DNA of 64,000 nucleotides from Sialis fuliginosa (Eukaryota > Arthropoda > Insecta > Megaloptera > Sialidae), in the NCBI GenBank assembly GCA_961205875.1, contig OY540811.1, positions 33,697,340 to 33,761,339 on the forward strand. Direction: 5' to 3'. The first letter of the stretch is position 1, and each line of letters starts with the position of its first letter. A program made the position numbers and the translations under genes. A model generated the notes under the pieces. It did not search any database, was not told where the DNA came from, and saw nothing but the letters and a program-made list of their open reading frames with translations. This document shows, in pieces, positions 12,075-24,016 of this stretch.

Positions 12075-12506
12075 GTTGAAACAAAATGAATTTGACTCAA
12101 GAATTTTTTTTATTCCGGTTACGTAAAAATAATTCCCTCCTTATTCGAAGGCCCCCTATGCTCTGGTGCCCCGGTAGTAGTTACGGCCCTGAGTACGACG
12201 TACGTTCGGATTAGTAACAATTGAAAATAGGTAAAGGAAACTTCTATATTCGGCTTGACATTTACGTTATACTCGTTACATATAAATGCTTTTGTAAAGA
12301 AATAAAATTAAGTTGGAGGTGTTACTATATCATGTTAAAAAATAGATTGTGAAAGGGATATTCAGAAGTCAAATCGGATTAAGTCCCCTAATGTAGGCCA
12401 CACACGCTACGATGGCACTGTACAGTTCCAACGGCACAGTTAAACGTAATTCATACTGTCTACACATGTTACGACAAAACTGTACAGTTATTCATTTCGT
12501 TCCGCT

Positions 12507-12689
12507 ATGTCTTCGACAGACGACGTATTAACAGTTGGATTATTATTCGCTATAAAAAAGCAAAAGGCAGAAAAAATTAAGAAGCAGAAAAATCATAGGA
12601 CTTTGGCTAAAGAAAAGAGAAAGTTATTCTCATGTGAATTTATCAAAATAATTAAAGATTTTTCAAAAGATTGGCATATGTTGATCTAA
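12507..12689 (+). pseudogene. Probable N-terminal remnant of a Harbinger nuclease
   Basis: A 60-codon frame starting ATGTCTTCG, just inside the left terminal repeat. It is lysine-rich in the middle, then reads KLFSCEFIKIIKDF, which loosely recalls the region before the nuclease domain in HARBI1-like proteins (basic stretch, then a GEF..L-type segment). The catalytic domain is absent because the element is internally deleted. The assignment rests mainly on position inside the element. Confidence 0.4.
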
Positions 12690-12810
12690 TGTATAAATTT
12701 TTTTAGCAACCGACTTTATCCGCTCCGGATTCGATAATTATCAATTTATCAATTAACTTCATATATGCTAAGCGTTTTAATTCACGGTTATGATACTCCT
12801 TGCTTTTAAT

Positions 12811-12885
12811 CTACCATAGACAAGAGTCACTTCGATATGTTTCAATAAACTCTTCTGACCATTCGTGGTCACTCGTAGAAGACAT
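12811..12885 (-). pseudogene. N-terminal remnant of a MADF-domain protein
   Basis: A 24-codon frame on the minus strand: MSSTSDHEWSEEF, then FIETYRSDSCLW and a stop. The FIE-x(6)-CLW pattern is the start of a MADF DNA-binding domain. Harbinger elements encode such a protein beside the nuclease and need both to move. It enters from the right terminal repeat, converging on the nuclease remnant. Only the first helix survives. Confidence 0.5.
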
Positions 12886-13003
12886 TTTTAACACAACTTC
12901 ACACCGCAAGCCAGCGGCGGCGACTGACAAAACGGAACGGACATGTATATACACGTTACGATTAAACTGTACCGATTTCTAGCGATCGTACCGTGTGTGG
13001 CCT

Positions 13004-13837
13004 CCATAAAAGGGGTTACATCTAATCGTCACTCCGGAAAATTAGACTTTGGAATTTTTTTTGAAGAATAAAAAAGCAATCAAAAGAAATTTGGAGGGTG
13101 TATCAATATCTAGAACAAAAAAAAAATCTCATTATTTATATGAGTTTTCCCATCGAAGTACACACGATTTTTACGATTGGTTAATAATTACGATTTTCAT
13201 AAACAATTTAAGGTCGCTTTTTTTTCCTCAAAAACGCGATTTTTTGTTCAGTGATACAAAATTTGCGAAAATCGATATTTGCGTTCTTCGATGAGAAAAC
13301 TCATGTAAATAACGAGAAATTTTTTCTTCTTCTAGATGTTGATCCATAGAAGTTCTGTTTTCCGTACTGGAGCACGTAAGAAGATTTGGCCATATGATTC
13401 TACTTATCTCACCAATAACAATTACGTAAACCACAACTTATGCACTTTCACATTATACTCGTACCTTAACATTATTTTTAAACCAATATATGTATATGAC
13501 AAGTTGTTTTGGAATGCCTGCGGTTTTATTGATATTTTGAGGTACATTTGATATTTTAACTGTTGCATCTTCTACTAAACAATCTTGGGACACAATTGTA
13601 TATTTAGTAATTAATACATCGGTTTGCGCCATAACTTAATCATTGTGTTTTTGCACCAGAGCGTTAGTCGACATTATTCGGATAGCTCTGTCTGGAGCAA
13701 AATCACATTGCTAAAGTCTTTCTTCTTTTCGTCGAACGAATGTTAAGTTGTTTAGCTGTTAAATGACCTTCTCTTTAATTACTAAGAAGATTTATGAAGG
13801 TTATATCACCTCTTTGTCTCATATTTTCTGTTAATTC
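13004..13837. other. Intergenic with a weak hairpin
   Basis: A diverged inverted repeat pairs about 13127-13165 (ATGAGTTTTCCCATCGAAG) with 13287-13320. No gene was recognised. Confidence 0.5.
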
Positions 13838-14640
13838 ACAGATACAAAATTCACGAAACAAATGAATTGCTCCTTCCAGGATGTTGACTGACAGTAAATC
13901 GGATGTACTGAAACAGGTGGCAACTGTATTAAATCTCCAAAAAAAAAAATATTTATGCCCCCAAAAAGTTCTTCAGAATTTTCCAATTCTTGGAGACGCA
14001 TATCTATGCAAACCAATAATTCATAAGAAATCATAGATATTTCGTCTATTATGAAAAATCTAATTTTACGCCACTGTCGTCTCATTGTTTCCAAATATAT
14101 GCTTGTTAAAAGTTTGCATCTAGATAGGCATCTATCTTTTTGAACAGGAAGTTTTAAAAGACTATGTAGAGTTTGACCATTTACTAAAAGAGCTGCTACG
14201 CTGGTTGGTGCTGCTATTGTGGTCTAATGGTCTATAACAACGGCGAATTTGTTCTTAAAGTAAATGTTTTCTCTGTACCTGCACTACCAATTATGAACTT
14301 TTTAAGAGGTAAGAAGTTTTTCTCTCTTATCACCTCTAGTTTAATGTGTTCAGTGATGTAGTTTAATACTTGTAGTTGTGCTATGTTCACTTTTATTATT
14401 ATTCTTGATCGTTCATTACTTGAAGTGGTTGATTAAGTTCTTCATTTTCGTTACCTAACTATATAATTTCAATTTCTTCACCTAATTATTGAGGAACCTG
14501 TACATTTTCCTCTCGTTCTACTAACGCTAGCATTTGATTTAATGCTGCATTCAATTCTTCTTCAAATTTGCGATAGTTCCAAATGTGACTTTTTCTAGCA
14601 TTAAGTTTCAATTTTTGAAATAAATGTTCCCTGGGTAGAA
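13838..14640 (-). pseudogene. Pif1-type helicase fragment, probably a Helitron remnant
   Basis: Reading the minus strand downward, 14400-14230 gives LQVLNYITEHIKLEVIRE, then a Walker A motif GSAGTEKT in which the usual GKT glycine is replaced by E. A stop and a frame change follow. From about 14215 the frame continues as TSVAALLVNGQTLHSLLKLP, then Walker B FFIIDEISMIS and GDLIQLPPVS, ending near 13838. These are helicase motifs I, Ia, II and III of Pif1-like enzymes, in the form carried by Helitrons. A further helix-rich segment (NYRKFEEELNAALNQML) lies at 14480-14620. The copy is dead: mutated Walker A, stops, and no Rep or C-terminal motifs in the window. Confidence 0.75.
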
Positions 14641-14756
14641 TTGTGACCCTTTAAAGATTCGTGCACATGAGATGACTCTGTTTATAATCGACACCTTCAA
14701 CCGTATTTATCGACGAAAAATCCGAAACCCAAATAACCATTTATAGATGTGGTGAT

Positions 14757-15440
14757 TGTAACATATTAAGGTTGAATAATAACTCCTTTATATTTTGTAG
14801 GAACCTTTATTCTCTTATCTTTCATTTATTTATTTTCTTATCTTCATTATTTTTATAACTTGACAACAACCACTTATTTTAAATATCTTGTCACTCTCTT
14901 CAGTGTTATCCCCAAACCCTAACATATAAAAATCCCTAGCTTAGGTATCTTGCAGTGATCTTCGATTTTGAAATTCGATTCTCCATCAGTAATCAACAAC
15001 TTGTACATGGAAAAGTGTCTGATCATTGACAATTAACCTCATTATTGCATAGTGAATTGTTATTAGTTAGTGTATTTCGGCAAGTGCAAGCATTGTAGTC
15101 GTACATCAGTCTACCAAGTTTCGGGTGTGCTCTGTCTTCGACCTGAAGAGGAGTCCGAGTCATTTCGGAAGTCGCCGACTTCGCAGAATGCTGGGTTTAG
15201 GAGTAGTGGTCCGTCTAATCCCCTTTCTGGGGGTCCAGGATCTAACCGTTGGAAGTGCAGTGGCTTGAGGCTACTGAAGCCGCTAGTATCAACATTCAGT
15301 GATTGTTTTATTTATTTATTTTTCCTAGTGATTATTATTGTATACATACATATATCTATAATTTGATATTTGATTTTTATTAATATAAATTGTATTATTG
15401 AAAGTATATATTTGTTTCATAGTTTTAGCTTAAAATTACA
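14757..15440 (+). mobile_element. Possible LTR with adjacent primer-binding site
   Basis: The segment begins TGTAACATATTAAGG and ends TTAAAATTACA, so it has TG...CA ends. It is followed directly by TGGCGCCC (15441), a plausible tRNA primer-binding site. A TATAAAA box lies at 14932 and a CAGT initiator-like site about 30 bp downstream. No second LTR and no gag/pol were found in the window, so it would be a solo or truncated remnant. The left boundary is a guess. Confidence 0.35.
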
Positions 15441-15797
15441 TGGCGCCCTTCTGGAACCTCGACAACCCCTTCCTATCTATCTAAACGACGAACCACCTCG
15501 TCAGGCTCTATTTTTCTATTTGCCGATAGTGGTAATAATTTGTCTAATAAATATTTAGTATCAAAAAGTTTATATTTAATAATAATTACGTTAGGGACGG
15601 GGTTACAAGAAAAAATTATTATTACTTTTTCCTATTATAATTGTATTAAAATGAAACGATTATTTAAGTCATTTGGCTGTTGTTGAGATTGATGTAATGT
15701 AACCAAAAATTTATATTAATAGCTAAAGTCAGATGCTATTTTTTAATAGTGACGTTAAAAAATTTATTTTGATCTAAACAAAAATTAAAAACTTATA

Positions 15798-15800
<3 letters not shown>
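15441..15800. other. No gene seen
   Basis: Short mixed-composition stretch after the presumed primer-binding site, becoming AT-rich toward the TA repeat. No retroelement protein is readable. Confidence 0.5.

Positions 15801-15858
<58 letters not shown>
15801..15858. repeat. (TA)n microsatellite
   Basis: About 58 bp of TA. The bases just after it (15859-15890), in reverse complement, resemble 23238-23262, which also adjoins a TA run. One repeat family appears to carry the microsatellite with it. Confidence 0.9.
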
Positions 15859-15860
<2 letters not shown>

Positions 15861-16149
15861 ATGTACACCGCATCTTTCGAGGTCGAGATTTCGATCCAGC
15901 GACTACTTTGGAGACATTTGCATACTTTGAGGTCGGTCCTCAAAGTAATCACATGTTGAAGGCATAGTTTGAGGACTTTCCGAAATCCATTATTGAGGGT
16001 ATATTTTGAGGACGATTGTAATTTCAAATGATACGGATAGGTGGCGATACTGTGATCAATTTTTCGTGCATTTGTTTTTTTTTGCATTTACAAACTGGTT
16101 TCATGATTTCATGTTAGACAATCGATGTACCTATATTGTATATGCGCGA

Positions 16150-17940
16150 TATTTCAATTTTTATGTTATTGATTCGTGGATTATGGGTAAAGGGCGTGTC
16201 TTTTAACATAATTTAAATTTTATAAATAATTATTTATTCTAAAAAAATAATAATAATAATATAATTTATTTGATAATAATTTCTATTATATAATTATTTT
16301 AATATTGTTTTGAGTCTTTCGCTGTTACGAAATGTTGATTCTTCGGTTATTGTCACAAACCGGGTCTTTGATAATAATTTATATTTTATGATTTATTTTA
16401 TTATTCCTAGGTATAATTTATTTTTATTAATTAATTACGTATTTGAATGTTGCTTTAAGTCTTCTGCTGTTACATGAAAGGCTGATTCTTGGATAACTGT
16501 CACAAGTTGGGTCTTTGATAATATTAATTATTACTGACATATTTCTTTATTTAAAAATATTTATTGACGTGTTTAGGCATTCGCTGTTATAAGAAACGCT
16601 TATTCTTGGATTATGGTCACAAGCCGTGTCTTTGATAATAATTTATATTTTATCATTTATTTTATTATGCCTATAATTTATTTTTATTATTTAATTACGT
16701 ATTTGAAAATTGGTTTAAGTCTTCTACTGTTACACAAAAGGCTGATTCTTGGATTACTGTCACAAGTTGGGTCTTTGATAATAATATTTATTATTTACAT
16801 ATTTCTTTATTTAAAAATATTTATTGACGTGTTCACGACTAACAATTGATTAATTGTTAACTGCAAAATCTTACAATTACACTTATTAACTTACCTTAAC
16901 GTAGTAATATAACAACGTGGTGGGGGGTTGTTGAATTAATTTACTTTTTAAAGTTCAGACACGTATTAAGTGATGATTTAGACCCGTATTGTTAAAATAA
17001 CAAATACACATATACTATATAGAAATTTTGTTTATAATTAAATCAATTTAAAAAAATTGTACAGAAGCGTATTTACTGATATTTGAGGCCCGTGCTTTAA
17101 ATTAATTAATAAATGCACAACTCGCCCCCTGTCACAGATGAAGGGTTGTAAGTGGTCTCATTCGAACCGACGGGAAAAATACTTTGGTATTCAAGGGGCG
17201 TGGGGGGAAAAACAACCCTCTATCTAGCACAGGAGTTGAGATATTTACGATTTTCTGTAATGAATAGGTAAGTAACGAAACAGAGAAAAATTCATTATTT
17301 ACAATAAATAAAACATAGAAACATATGATGATGATTATTAAATTTTATTTTAAAAAAATCCAGACACGGACTGATATTTTAGGCCCGTATTATTAAAATA
17401 ACAAATTCACATATACCTACTATATAGAAACCATTTATTTAAATTGATCAAATTATAAACAAGGTTTCTATATAATAGTGTATGTGAAGAAACGCTTATT
17501 CTTTGATTATGGTCACAAACCGGATCTTTGATAATAATTTCTATTTTATAATTTACAATACCTATTTTATTATGCCTATAATTAATTTTTATTATTTAAT
17601 TATTTAAATATTGTGTTAATTGTTTTTGTATACGTAAGGATGATTCTTGGGTTATAGTGACAAGCAGCGTCTTTATAAATAATGTTTTAAATTTACATAG
17701 TACCTATCTAACTTAATTATAAAATATATTGTTTTGGGGCTTTCACTGTTATAACAAATGTTATATTATTATTAAATATTCTAAACATAATAAAATTTAA
17801 TAATGCGCGTGGGTTATGGGCACATGTGGTATCTTTGATAGTCATAATTTTTAGGTCTTCCTTTGTTATACGAAATGTTGATTCTTGCATAATGGTGACT
17901 AGTCGCGTCTTTATAAATAATAATAAATAATTATGTACTT
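16150..17940. repeat. Degenerate tandem repeat, monomer about 120-145 bp
   Basis: At least nine monomers share a core like GCTGATTCTTGGATTATGG, then TCACAAG..GTGTCTTTGATAAT and an AT-rich tail. Cores start near 16168, 16335, 16474, 16596, 16740, 17496, 17640, 17800 and 17878. Between 16575 and 16860 the previous pair of monomers is repeated, giving a two-monomer unit of about 275 bp. The array is interrupted at 16860-17480 by another partial direct repeat (16960-17030 resembles 17360-17430). Not coding. Confidence 0.7.
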
Positions 17941-20900
17941 TGAATTAAATAAATCCATTTTTTAATGTTTTTTTTATAAATCCCGTCGGCTAGTATATAA
18001 GCAAATCTTTATAGTATTTTGACAAATGTAATCACCTTTTAGTCTTTAATAACCATATTATTTTATTACATGCTGTATTTAATATTAATAATAGGTATAT
18101 AAATTAATTCAAAATTTTGAAAAGTATCTACTTTTTTAAATTCTTTATTTGTTTTATATTTCATTTAAGATAGTACCATCGCCAAATGGGTTTTCTTAGG
18201 ATTTTTTTTAAATTTTGACAGATTAATCTTCAAATAAATCTGCATCGATTGGTGCAAAATGAAATTTATGAACAAAATAGTTCCGGAGATATTAAATTCT
18301 AAAAATTGAGTTTTTGAGACTTTTATACATTGCGCTATACGAGAAACCAAAATATTTACCCACATATATAATTTTATCTCAGAAACTTTTCTTACGATTT
18401 TTATAAAAAACTAAAGTAACATTCAATAGTAACTAAGCAATTTTTTAAGAGTAGTTTAATTCATAGTTACAACACAGTTTCCGAGATATTAATTAATATA
18501 TAAAGAAAAAAACCGGAATGGGCGGGAACAAAATCGACTGAACGATATCAGTCCATAGGCGTAGTCAAATACAAATACATTTATAGAATATATTACAATG
18601 ACATATTTAAATTTTAATTGTCGTTCACATCAATGCAATATGTTTAGCGAAAGCACGTGATTTTTTAAATTATTTTATGACAATGAAAGAAAGTAATGTC
18701 AGATTTTAATGAATTGTATTTTAATGAGTTGTATTGCCACTTGTGTTATTAATTTGCGTACATAAATTCATTTAGAAATATTATTGAAATGTCTGATAAA
18801 GTACATTATAAAAACACGGTCTCTGATGGTACCTTAAAAAATGGCTCTGACTAAACTGTTTTTTAATAATTAAAGAGAAATTTTTATTGAAAAAGGTTAA
18901 GCCGAATTAAGTCATTTTTGTCAGAAAAAGTAAACGGTACACCTCGATGAACTAACCGATCTAAAATTATCAACAACATAGTTATGTTTTTCAAAAACAA
19001 TTAGTGATTAGATTTTATGTTGATTTACTGCATAATTATTATTATTGTATTCTTTAGATATATATTTTATTGATAACTGTTTCAATTTATAGTAGTTAAA
19101 TTTGATAATTATTTTATTACTTTCGTTTAATCTATGCAAGAATAATTTAAAAAAAATGTGATTAGTTTGTTCTTATGACTGTTATTTATATAATTTATAT
19201 ATGATAATTATGTGATAATATAATATTATCTTTGTAAGACTTGTTAAACATACTTTATACCTAAGATTGTGCCTAAAAAATTATTTTCTACATTAAATTT
19301 ATTTATAAAAAAAATAAATAACAATAATATTTTCATAAAAATCGTATTGTTATTTTTACAATCAGCTTGTGTATAAATTATTTTTTTTTAATTATTTTTT
19401 TTCGAACGCCACCACTGAGTTGCTGAATGTGGTCATCCAAACAAATACTGAACAGAACGTCGCGAAGAAATCTTGACTACTTAAGTGGTCCGCATTAGTA
19501 TTAATCTATATAGAACGGTATACGAAAATACTTTATATTTTAACAAACAATGTAACATTTCGAGTACGACGCTCTATATGCATAGTGGATAATACTCGTT
19601 CGGGATTGGCTAGAAATGGTAAACAGCAAAAAGTTTTGGGCTTATAAATAATGATTCCAATACTGATTGTACTGTATAAAAGCATAAACTTTTTGCTGCG
19701 ACTGTCGCGATGGTAATACCTTAAACTTGAAATAGATCTAGAATAACTTTATTATGAGTAGATATAAATACCTAAGTCTTCTCAATAATTTATCAAACGA
19801 TATTTTATGAAAAATATCGTTTGTTTTCTAATTTCTGTCTATTATAAAACTTTAAGTTTGACCTATTAATAAACAGTTTGTTACATACAAGTACATATTA
19901 CTATTACATATATTATAAACAGGCAAATAATGATTTTATAAGAGATTTTAAGACAATGCAATATGATGTTCTATTATTATTAAAAACGTCGTACAAAATT
20001 GCTGACAAATTTTAATAACTTAATAACGGTAATTTCATATATTAAAGTATGTTTTTTTAGTGAAAGTAAATTTAAAAAAAGTTTATATAAAATATGTTAA
20101 AAATTAACAATTATTTTGTAATGCAATTACTCGAAGAATAATTCAAGAAATCATGAATAAAATTGTTAAAATAAAATACCTAATTCACTCTGAAAAAAAG
20201 TAAAAAGTCAAAAAAAATTAATTCATAATTTTTTATTTATTTTTATTTACATAACAAAAAAACACATCGTATCACATATTTTCACACTTTGAAATCTAAC
20301 ATTTAAAAAGTTTGTTATAGGTACTTATTAATAATGCAAAAAATATTAGGATGATAATTATTGTAATTTATGTCCGTCGGCCGTCGGCAACTGTATTTTT
20401 TTAGAAATTAAAAAAACAGCTTGTATATTAAATAATAGATAACATTTTAATATACCTACATAACTGAACTAAATTATTTACAAAAAGCTTGTCACTTCTC
20501 GCTAAGATTGAATAAAATAAAATAACCTATATATCATCACAAAAAACAACACTAGAAGCCATCACAAGACACTTTTTTTGTATTATAACTACAAAACACA
20601 TAAAAACTTTTTATGTTATTTACACTTTGAAAATCTAACATTTAAAACACTAATCAAATATATAAAATACAATATTACGGCCTAATATAATGTATTCTTT
20701 AATTCAATCAAATATAAACGTCAACTACCAAAAGAAAGAAGAACAGTAGTCTTTTTGTCTCACTTCGATGTTAAAAAATGTGTTTGTTGAACACTGATTG
20801 GCAATAATTACAGCGCGCGAAGTTTAAATAACATATTTTTTACTTTTGCATTGATATTTCTTGAAAAACAGTTTATCCTATGATAAATAAGCAAAGTATA

Positions 20901-21289
20901 TGTTTTTGTATTTTTTGCCGTGCAAATGTCTAACTCAGGAAAAAAATAGAGAACAAAAAAATAATAGATAAAAATCGATGGGCCCACTGGCCTCATACAC
21001 CTCTGGTCTTAATCATAATTATTTAATACTTGAAATCAATAACACTTATTAATACTAAGCCCTGTATCAAATTTCATAACTTTAGCACAATGGATTCTCC
21101 AGATATTAAATAAAAACGAATTTTAAGTAAAATCTTTGGAGGGCTGTAGCTCTTTCACAAAAAATATCCGGACACATGTTCATATAATGTTTTTTGCTTA
21201 AAATATTTTTCTTAATTTACTGTTCAAGTTTGGCACGACGGTAGTGCTTAATCACCCTGTATATGAGCTAATCCAGTACTTAAAAAAAA
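17941..21289. other. Intergenic, AT-rich, no gene recognised
   Basis: About 3.3 kb with no frame above 70 codons and no recognisable protein. The one clear structure is a 30-nt hairpin at 19794-19823 (13-bp stems around a 4-nt loop). Weak direct repeats occur at 20255-20320 and 20590-20650. Confidence 0.6.
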
Positions 21290-21628
21290 AATAGGGTGCA
21301 CATATGTCACCGATTCTGCTACCTATTTTTTAAACCACATATCAAAAACATGTTTCCCAAATTTTAACTCTCCTCCCTCATTCTTTTCGACCGAATAACA
21401 TTTTTTTAAAGTTTTGAAATCGAGCAACATTACACATATATATTTTGATAGAAAAATTATGTTTCGAAATGTTCCTTATTATGCATTTTATAGGGCTCAT
21501 TCTTTTAGTTTTTTATTGAACTTTCATTTAAAATCGGTTTTAGAGCCGAATATTTATTTAATTTTAAACAAATTTTGTTTTCTTTATAAAAACAGTCAAT
21601 TTTAAAACTGCCGCCAAAAATTATAATA
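21290..21628 (+). repeat. Diverged single arm of foldback element 2
   Basis: Aligns by eye with 5620-5960: shared phrases include TGTCACCGATT, TTTTGAAATCGAG, CATTTTATAGGGCTCATTC, AAAATCGGTTT, AGAGCCGAATATT and CTGCCGCCAAA. The match stops where a 38-bp satellite begins. The opposite arm is missing. Confidence 0.8.
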
Positions 21629-22440
21629 AATAGACCTCAAACTATGCGTACGATATATAATAAATTGACCTCAAACTATGCGCACGATATCCGTATCATA
21701 AAAAAGACCTCAAACTATTCGCACGATATACGTATAATAAAAAGACCTCAAACTATGCGCACGATATACGTATAATAAAAAGACCTCAAACTATGCGCAC
21801 GATATACGTATATTAAAAAGACCTAAAACTATGCGTACGATATACAATAAATAGACTTCAAACTATGTACACGATATACGTATAATAAAAAGACCTCAAA
21901 CTATGCGCACGATATACGTATAATAAAAAGACCTTAAACTATGCGCACGATATACGTATAATAAAAAGACCTCAAACTATGCGTACGATATACAATAAAA
22001 AGACCTCAAACTATGCGCACGATATACGTATAATAAAAAGACCTCAAACTATGCGCACGATATACGTATAATAAAAAGACCTCAAACTATGCGCACGATA
22101 TACGTATATTAAAAAGACCTCAAACTATGCGTACGATATACAATAAATAGACTTCAAACTATGTACACGATATACGTATAATAAAAAGACTTCAAACTAT
22201 GCGCACGATATACGTATAAAAAAAAGACCTCAAACTATGCGCACGATATATGTATAATAAAAAGACCTCAAACTATGCGCACGATATACGTATATTAAAA
22301 AGACCTCAAACTATGCGTACGATATACAATAAATAGACTTCAAACTATGTACACGATATACGTATAATAAAAAAGACCTCAAACTATGCGCACGATATAC
22401 GATAAATAAAAAGACCTCAAACTATGCGCTCGATATAATA
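21628..22440 (+). repeat. 38-bp satellite, block 1 (about 22 monomers)
   Basis: Monomer GACCTCAAACTATGCGCACG then ATATACGTATAATAAAAA, mostly 38 bp with some 34-bp variants that lack four bases (ATATACAATAAATA). A three-monomer run (variant ending GTATATT, then the 34-bp variant, then a GACTTC..GTACAC variant) recurs three times, around 21800, 22100 and 22290, so the array has higher-order structure. Confidence 0.95.
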
Positions 22441-22484
22441 ATATGTATAATAAAAATACCAAAAACTAAACACAATTAATTTAA

Positions 22485-22800
22485 TTATGTTTTGAAATGT
22501 TCCTTATTATGCATTGAATAGAGCTCATTCTTTTTGTTTTTTATTGAACTTTCATTTAAAATCGGTTTTAAAACCGAATATTTATTTAATTTTAAACAAA
22601 TAATAATATACCAAAAACTATACACAATTAATTTAATTATGTTTCGAAATGTTCCATATTATGCATTTTATAGAGCTCATTCTTTTCGTTTTTTTATTGA
22701 ACTTTGATTTAAAATCGCTTTAGAATATTTATTTAATTTTAAACATAAATTTTGTTTTCTTTATAAAAATAGTCGATTTTAAAACTGCCACCAAAAATTA
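22485..22800 (+). repeat. Two more foldback-arm segments inside the satellite
   Basis: Two consecutive copies of the end of the foldback arm (GTTTCGAAATGTTCC..TTATTTAATTTTAAAC) at about 22488-22605 and 22635-22800. The second runs into new satellite monomers at the same junction sequence as at 21615-21630. Confidence 0.8.
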
Positions 22801-23035
22801 TAATATATAGACTTCAAACTATGTACACGATATACATATAATAAAAAAGTCCTCAAACTATGCGCACGATATACGTATAATAAATAGACCTAAAACTATG
22901 CACACGATATACGTTTAGTAAAAAAAGACTTCAAACTATGCTCACGATATACATATAATAAAAAAAAGACTTCAAACTATACGCCCGATATACGTATAAT
23001 AAAAAAATGTCTTCAAACTATGCGCACGATATATG
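22801..23035 (+). repeat. 38-bp satellite, block 2 (six diverged monomers)
   Basis: Same monomer as block 1, but more diverged from one unit to the next, with longer A-runs. It ends in an AT-rich tail and a TA microsatellite at 23263-23310. A related phrase, TCTCAAAGTATGCG, occurs at 23115 and 23240. Confidence 0.85.
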
Positions 23036-23262
23036 AATATATATATTAGATACATTATATAGATATAGAAATAGAACGGGGACTGTCTCCATTCAATGCC
23101 TTGAGTCTCTGTGTCTCAAAGTATGCGGTACATTCGTAAAAGTAATATATCTCTTGACATATGGCCATATATCAAAAAATTCTATTTGATCTTAATTCGT
23201 ACTACCTGATATAATGAACGTATGCAGTAAAAAAGGCATGTCTCAAAGTATGCGCTGTACAT

Positions 23263-23307
<45 letters not shown>

Positions 23308-23324
23308 AAAAATAATAAGTTAAA

Positions 23325-23812
23325 CAAAAGCTATAGCCGGGTAAGAATGCAAAACATGCATTTGCATAGATTTAACTGATTTTTTTTTTGAAGTCACATT
23401 CTATGTAACTTTCAACTTGACCAAATATTAGCTTATAGTTTTCGAAAAAAAAAAAATTTTTTTCAATAATTTTTTTTTTGATAATCCGTCAATCGAATTT
23501 AATTGCACTTTTATAGAGGTACTTTTGACTTAGAGGTAATTTTATTATGATCCTCTGTACATAGTAAACCAGAAAAAAAATTTTAAAATAAAAATACACC
23601 ATGTTGTACTCGAAGGGCAATCACCATTTTTTTCATAAAATATACCTTGTATGTACCCAGAAAACATATCAAAATCCAAGAAGTGTAAGTGTCTTAATAC
23701 TTTTAAAACATTTCTAATTTGTTATTAAATAGGGCTGGACTAGCCTGGAAACATACCGGGAATTTAACGGGGCCCATGGCCTGGCAAAGATAAAATATAG
23801 AGTCGGAAAAAA
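23325..23812 (+). repeat. Dispersed repeat, same family as 42434-43470
   Basis: Begins CTATAGCCGGGTAAGAATGC and shares most of its length with 42434-42920, including GATCCTC(C/T)GT(A/G)CATAG and the GGAAACATACCG block. Only one arm is present here. No coding capacity. Confidence 0.85.
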
Positions 23813-24016
23813 AACAGTTCGCGGTGAACCGTGTGTTGTGGGCATGTTGGGTGGACAAATTAAAAAAATTACATGGATTTCATTATTCCCAGTCCAAAAT
23901 GAATACCAATTTGAATAATGTCAAAGAACATAGTTTGAACTATTTAGGTCACTAAGATTTTGTGGATATTAATCCGGGGTAATAATAACTGAATCTAACA
24001 TTTTGTTCATTTCCAG

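Larger units (their letters stand above)
12395..13003. mobile_element. Harbinger-like internally deleted element (609 bp)
   Basis: Terminal inverted repeats AGGCCACACACgcTACGAT at both ends, with one or two mismatches. Two converging gene beginnings survive inside: a plus-strand frame from 12507 and a minus-strand frame from 12885. This layout (nuclease gene and MADF-domain gene entering from opposite ends) is that of PIF/Harbinger elements. The expected 3-bp target duplication could not be identified with confidence. Confidence 0.6.

Noticed and set aside
21628-23035. Regular 38-bp repeats that could suggest a CRISPR array
   Set aside because: No unique spacers separate the repeats; they are head-to-tail satellite monomers in an insect genome.
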